The translations under genes were made by a program, and so were the position numbers. The notes under the pieces were generated by a model that searched no databases, was not told where the DNA came from, and saw nothing but the letters and a program-made list of their open reading frames with translations. Positions 63,517 through 64,000 of a stretch of 64,000 bases of DNA are shown here, piece after piece. The stretch spans positions 5,910 through 69,909 of the forward strand of contig CAZUXY010000021.1 in the NCBI GenBank assembly GCA_964624235.1, read 5' to 3'. This stretch comes from CAZUXY01 sp964624235 (lineage in GTDB: Bacteria > Spirochaetota > UBA4802 > UBA5368). Each line of letters starts with the position of its first letter. The stretch's first letter is position 1.

Positions 63517-64000
63517 ATGGATGTATTGAAAGAGGGTTTACTGAAAGTTGATCCGGGTCTTCTCCTCTGGACTATAATAACGTTCCTTGTATTATTATTG
63601 ATCCTGTGGAAGGCGGCGTGGAAGCCCATAGTGGACGCATTGGATGCTCGGGCGGAAAAGGTACGCGGGGACATCGAATCCGCCGAGCAGAGCCGTCTGG
63701 AATCAGAGAAGCTGCTCGGCAGGCATAAGGAGATGATGGATAAGGCCAAGGACGAAGCGTCCCATATCATCGCAGAGGGCCGATCCGATGCTGAAAACCT
63801 TAAAAACAGCATAGTTGAAAAGGCAAACAGCGAAGCCAGGGAAATAATTGAAAGGGCAAAACGTGAAATTTCCTTTGCTAAAGATAAGGCACTGCATGAA
63901 ATACAGGCTGAAATGGTGACCCTATCCACGCAGATTGCTGCCAAAGTGATTGCGAAGAACCTTAATCCCGATGATCAGAAGGCTTTCATAGAGCAGACTC
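63517..64000 (+). CDS. atpF: F-type ATP synthase subunit b (3'-truncated)
   Basis: From ATG 63517 the frame is open to the window edge (161 codons seen). One N-terminal helix (LLLWTIITFLVLLLILWKAAW) then the charged stalk (LDARAEKVRGDIESAEQSRLE..., ISFAKDKALHEIQAEMVTLSTQIAAKVI). It forms the peripheral stalk. The gene continues outside the window. Confidence 0.9.
   Translation, partial: MDVLKEGLLKVDPGLLLWTIITFLVLLLILWKAAWKPIVDALDARAEKVRGDIESAEQSRLESEKLLGRHKEMMDKAKDEASHIIAEGRSDAENLKNSIVEKANSEAREIIERAKREISFAKDKALHEIQAEMVTLSTQIAAKVIAKNLNPDDQKAFIEQT

Noticed and set aside
1..64000. CRISPR arrays, rRNA, or insertion sequences
   Set aside because: I found no regularly spaced repeats, no rRNA signatures and no transposase motifs anywhere in the window.

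Overview
The window looks like a chromosomal segment of a free-living, probably anaerobic or facultative spirochaete. The main reasons are a FlaA-type periplasmic-flagellum sheath protein at the left edge, a very long spirochaete-style GreA with a helical-repeat N-terminus, and many relaxed-lipobox lipoproteins. Base composition is near even, with AT-rich gaps between genes. Two 10-base N runs show that this is a scaffolded draft, perhaps from a metagenome. I cannot name genus or species.

Layout. 1-5.1 kb: 3' end of flaA, greA, lysA, tRNA-Leu(CAG). 5.1-6.8 kb (minus): a two-gene thiol-redox operon, an AhpF/TrxB-type flavoprotein and a two-domain thioredoxin-fold partner with an in-frame TGA at its active site. 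7.1-11.9 kb: glutamate synthase split over three genes, the last fused to a GltD-like flavoprotein and ferredoxin domains. 11.9-22.8 kb: regulators, envelope enzymes, a gapped glycosyltransferase and exported proteins of unknown function. 23.1-30.3 kb: the conserved block rpsB-tsf-pyrH-frr-uppS-cdsA-dxr-rseP. 30.3-33.1 kb: a large multi-PAS histidine kinase. 33.4-41.0 kb: acyl-CoA dehydrogenase, Crp/Fnr regulator, class III aminotransferase, SCP2-like protein, amino-acid permease and OPT transporter. 41.3-46.0 kb: ispG, a GH1 glycosidase and an FGE-like protein, facing the pyridoxal-phosphate pair pdxST. 46.2-52.7 kb: TetR regulator, epimerase, orphan LeuA regulatory domain, an AT-rich lipoprotein, xth, sugar isomerase, galE, THEP1-like NTPase. 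52.9-59.6 kb: both subunits of an ADP-forming acyl-CoA synthetase, a PPi-type phosphofructokinase, a lipoprotein, a glutamine amidotransferase, an interrupted DUF389 gene and a TPR protein. 59.8-64 kb: a parvulin-type lipoprotein, an orphan HicB-like protein and the start of the F-ATPase operon (atpZ/I, atpB, atpE, atpF running off the edge).

How it fits together: ammonia assimilation (glt), lysine/peptidoglycan precursors (lysA), isoprenoid and lipid-carrier synthesis (dxr, ispG, uppS, cdsA), B6 synthesis (pdxST), and an energy-saving set (PPi-PFK, ADP-forming acyl-CoA synthetase, F-ATPase) suggest a fermentative or syntrophic life style; that last point is inference.

The strongest unusual signal is the redox operon at 5.1-6.8 kb. 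Its TGA codon stands exactly where the first cysteine of the C-terminal CxxC should be (T-[TGA]-P-F-C-P), the protein continues in frame for 69 residues, and a 6-bp hairpin with a G in its 5-nt loop starts 11 nt after the TGA. That is the expected form of a bacterial SECIS element, so I read it as a selenoprotein: a selenocysteine version of the AhpF N-terminal / protein-disulfide-oxidoreductase module, paired with its reductase.
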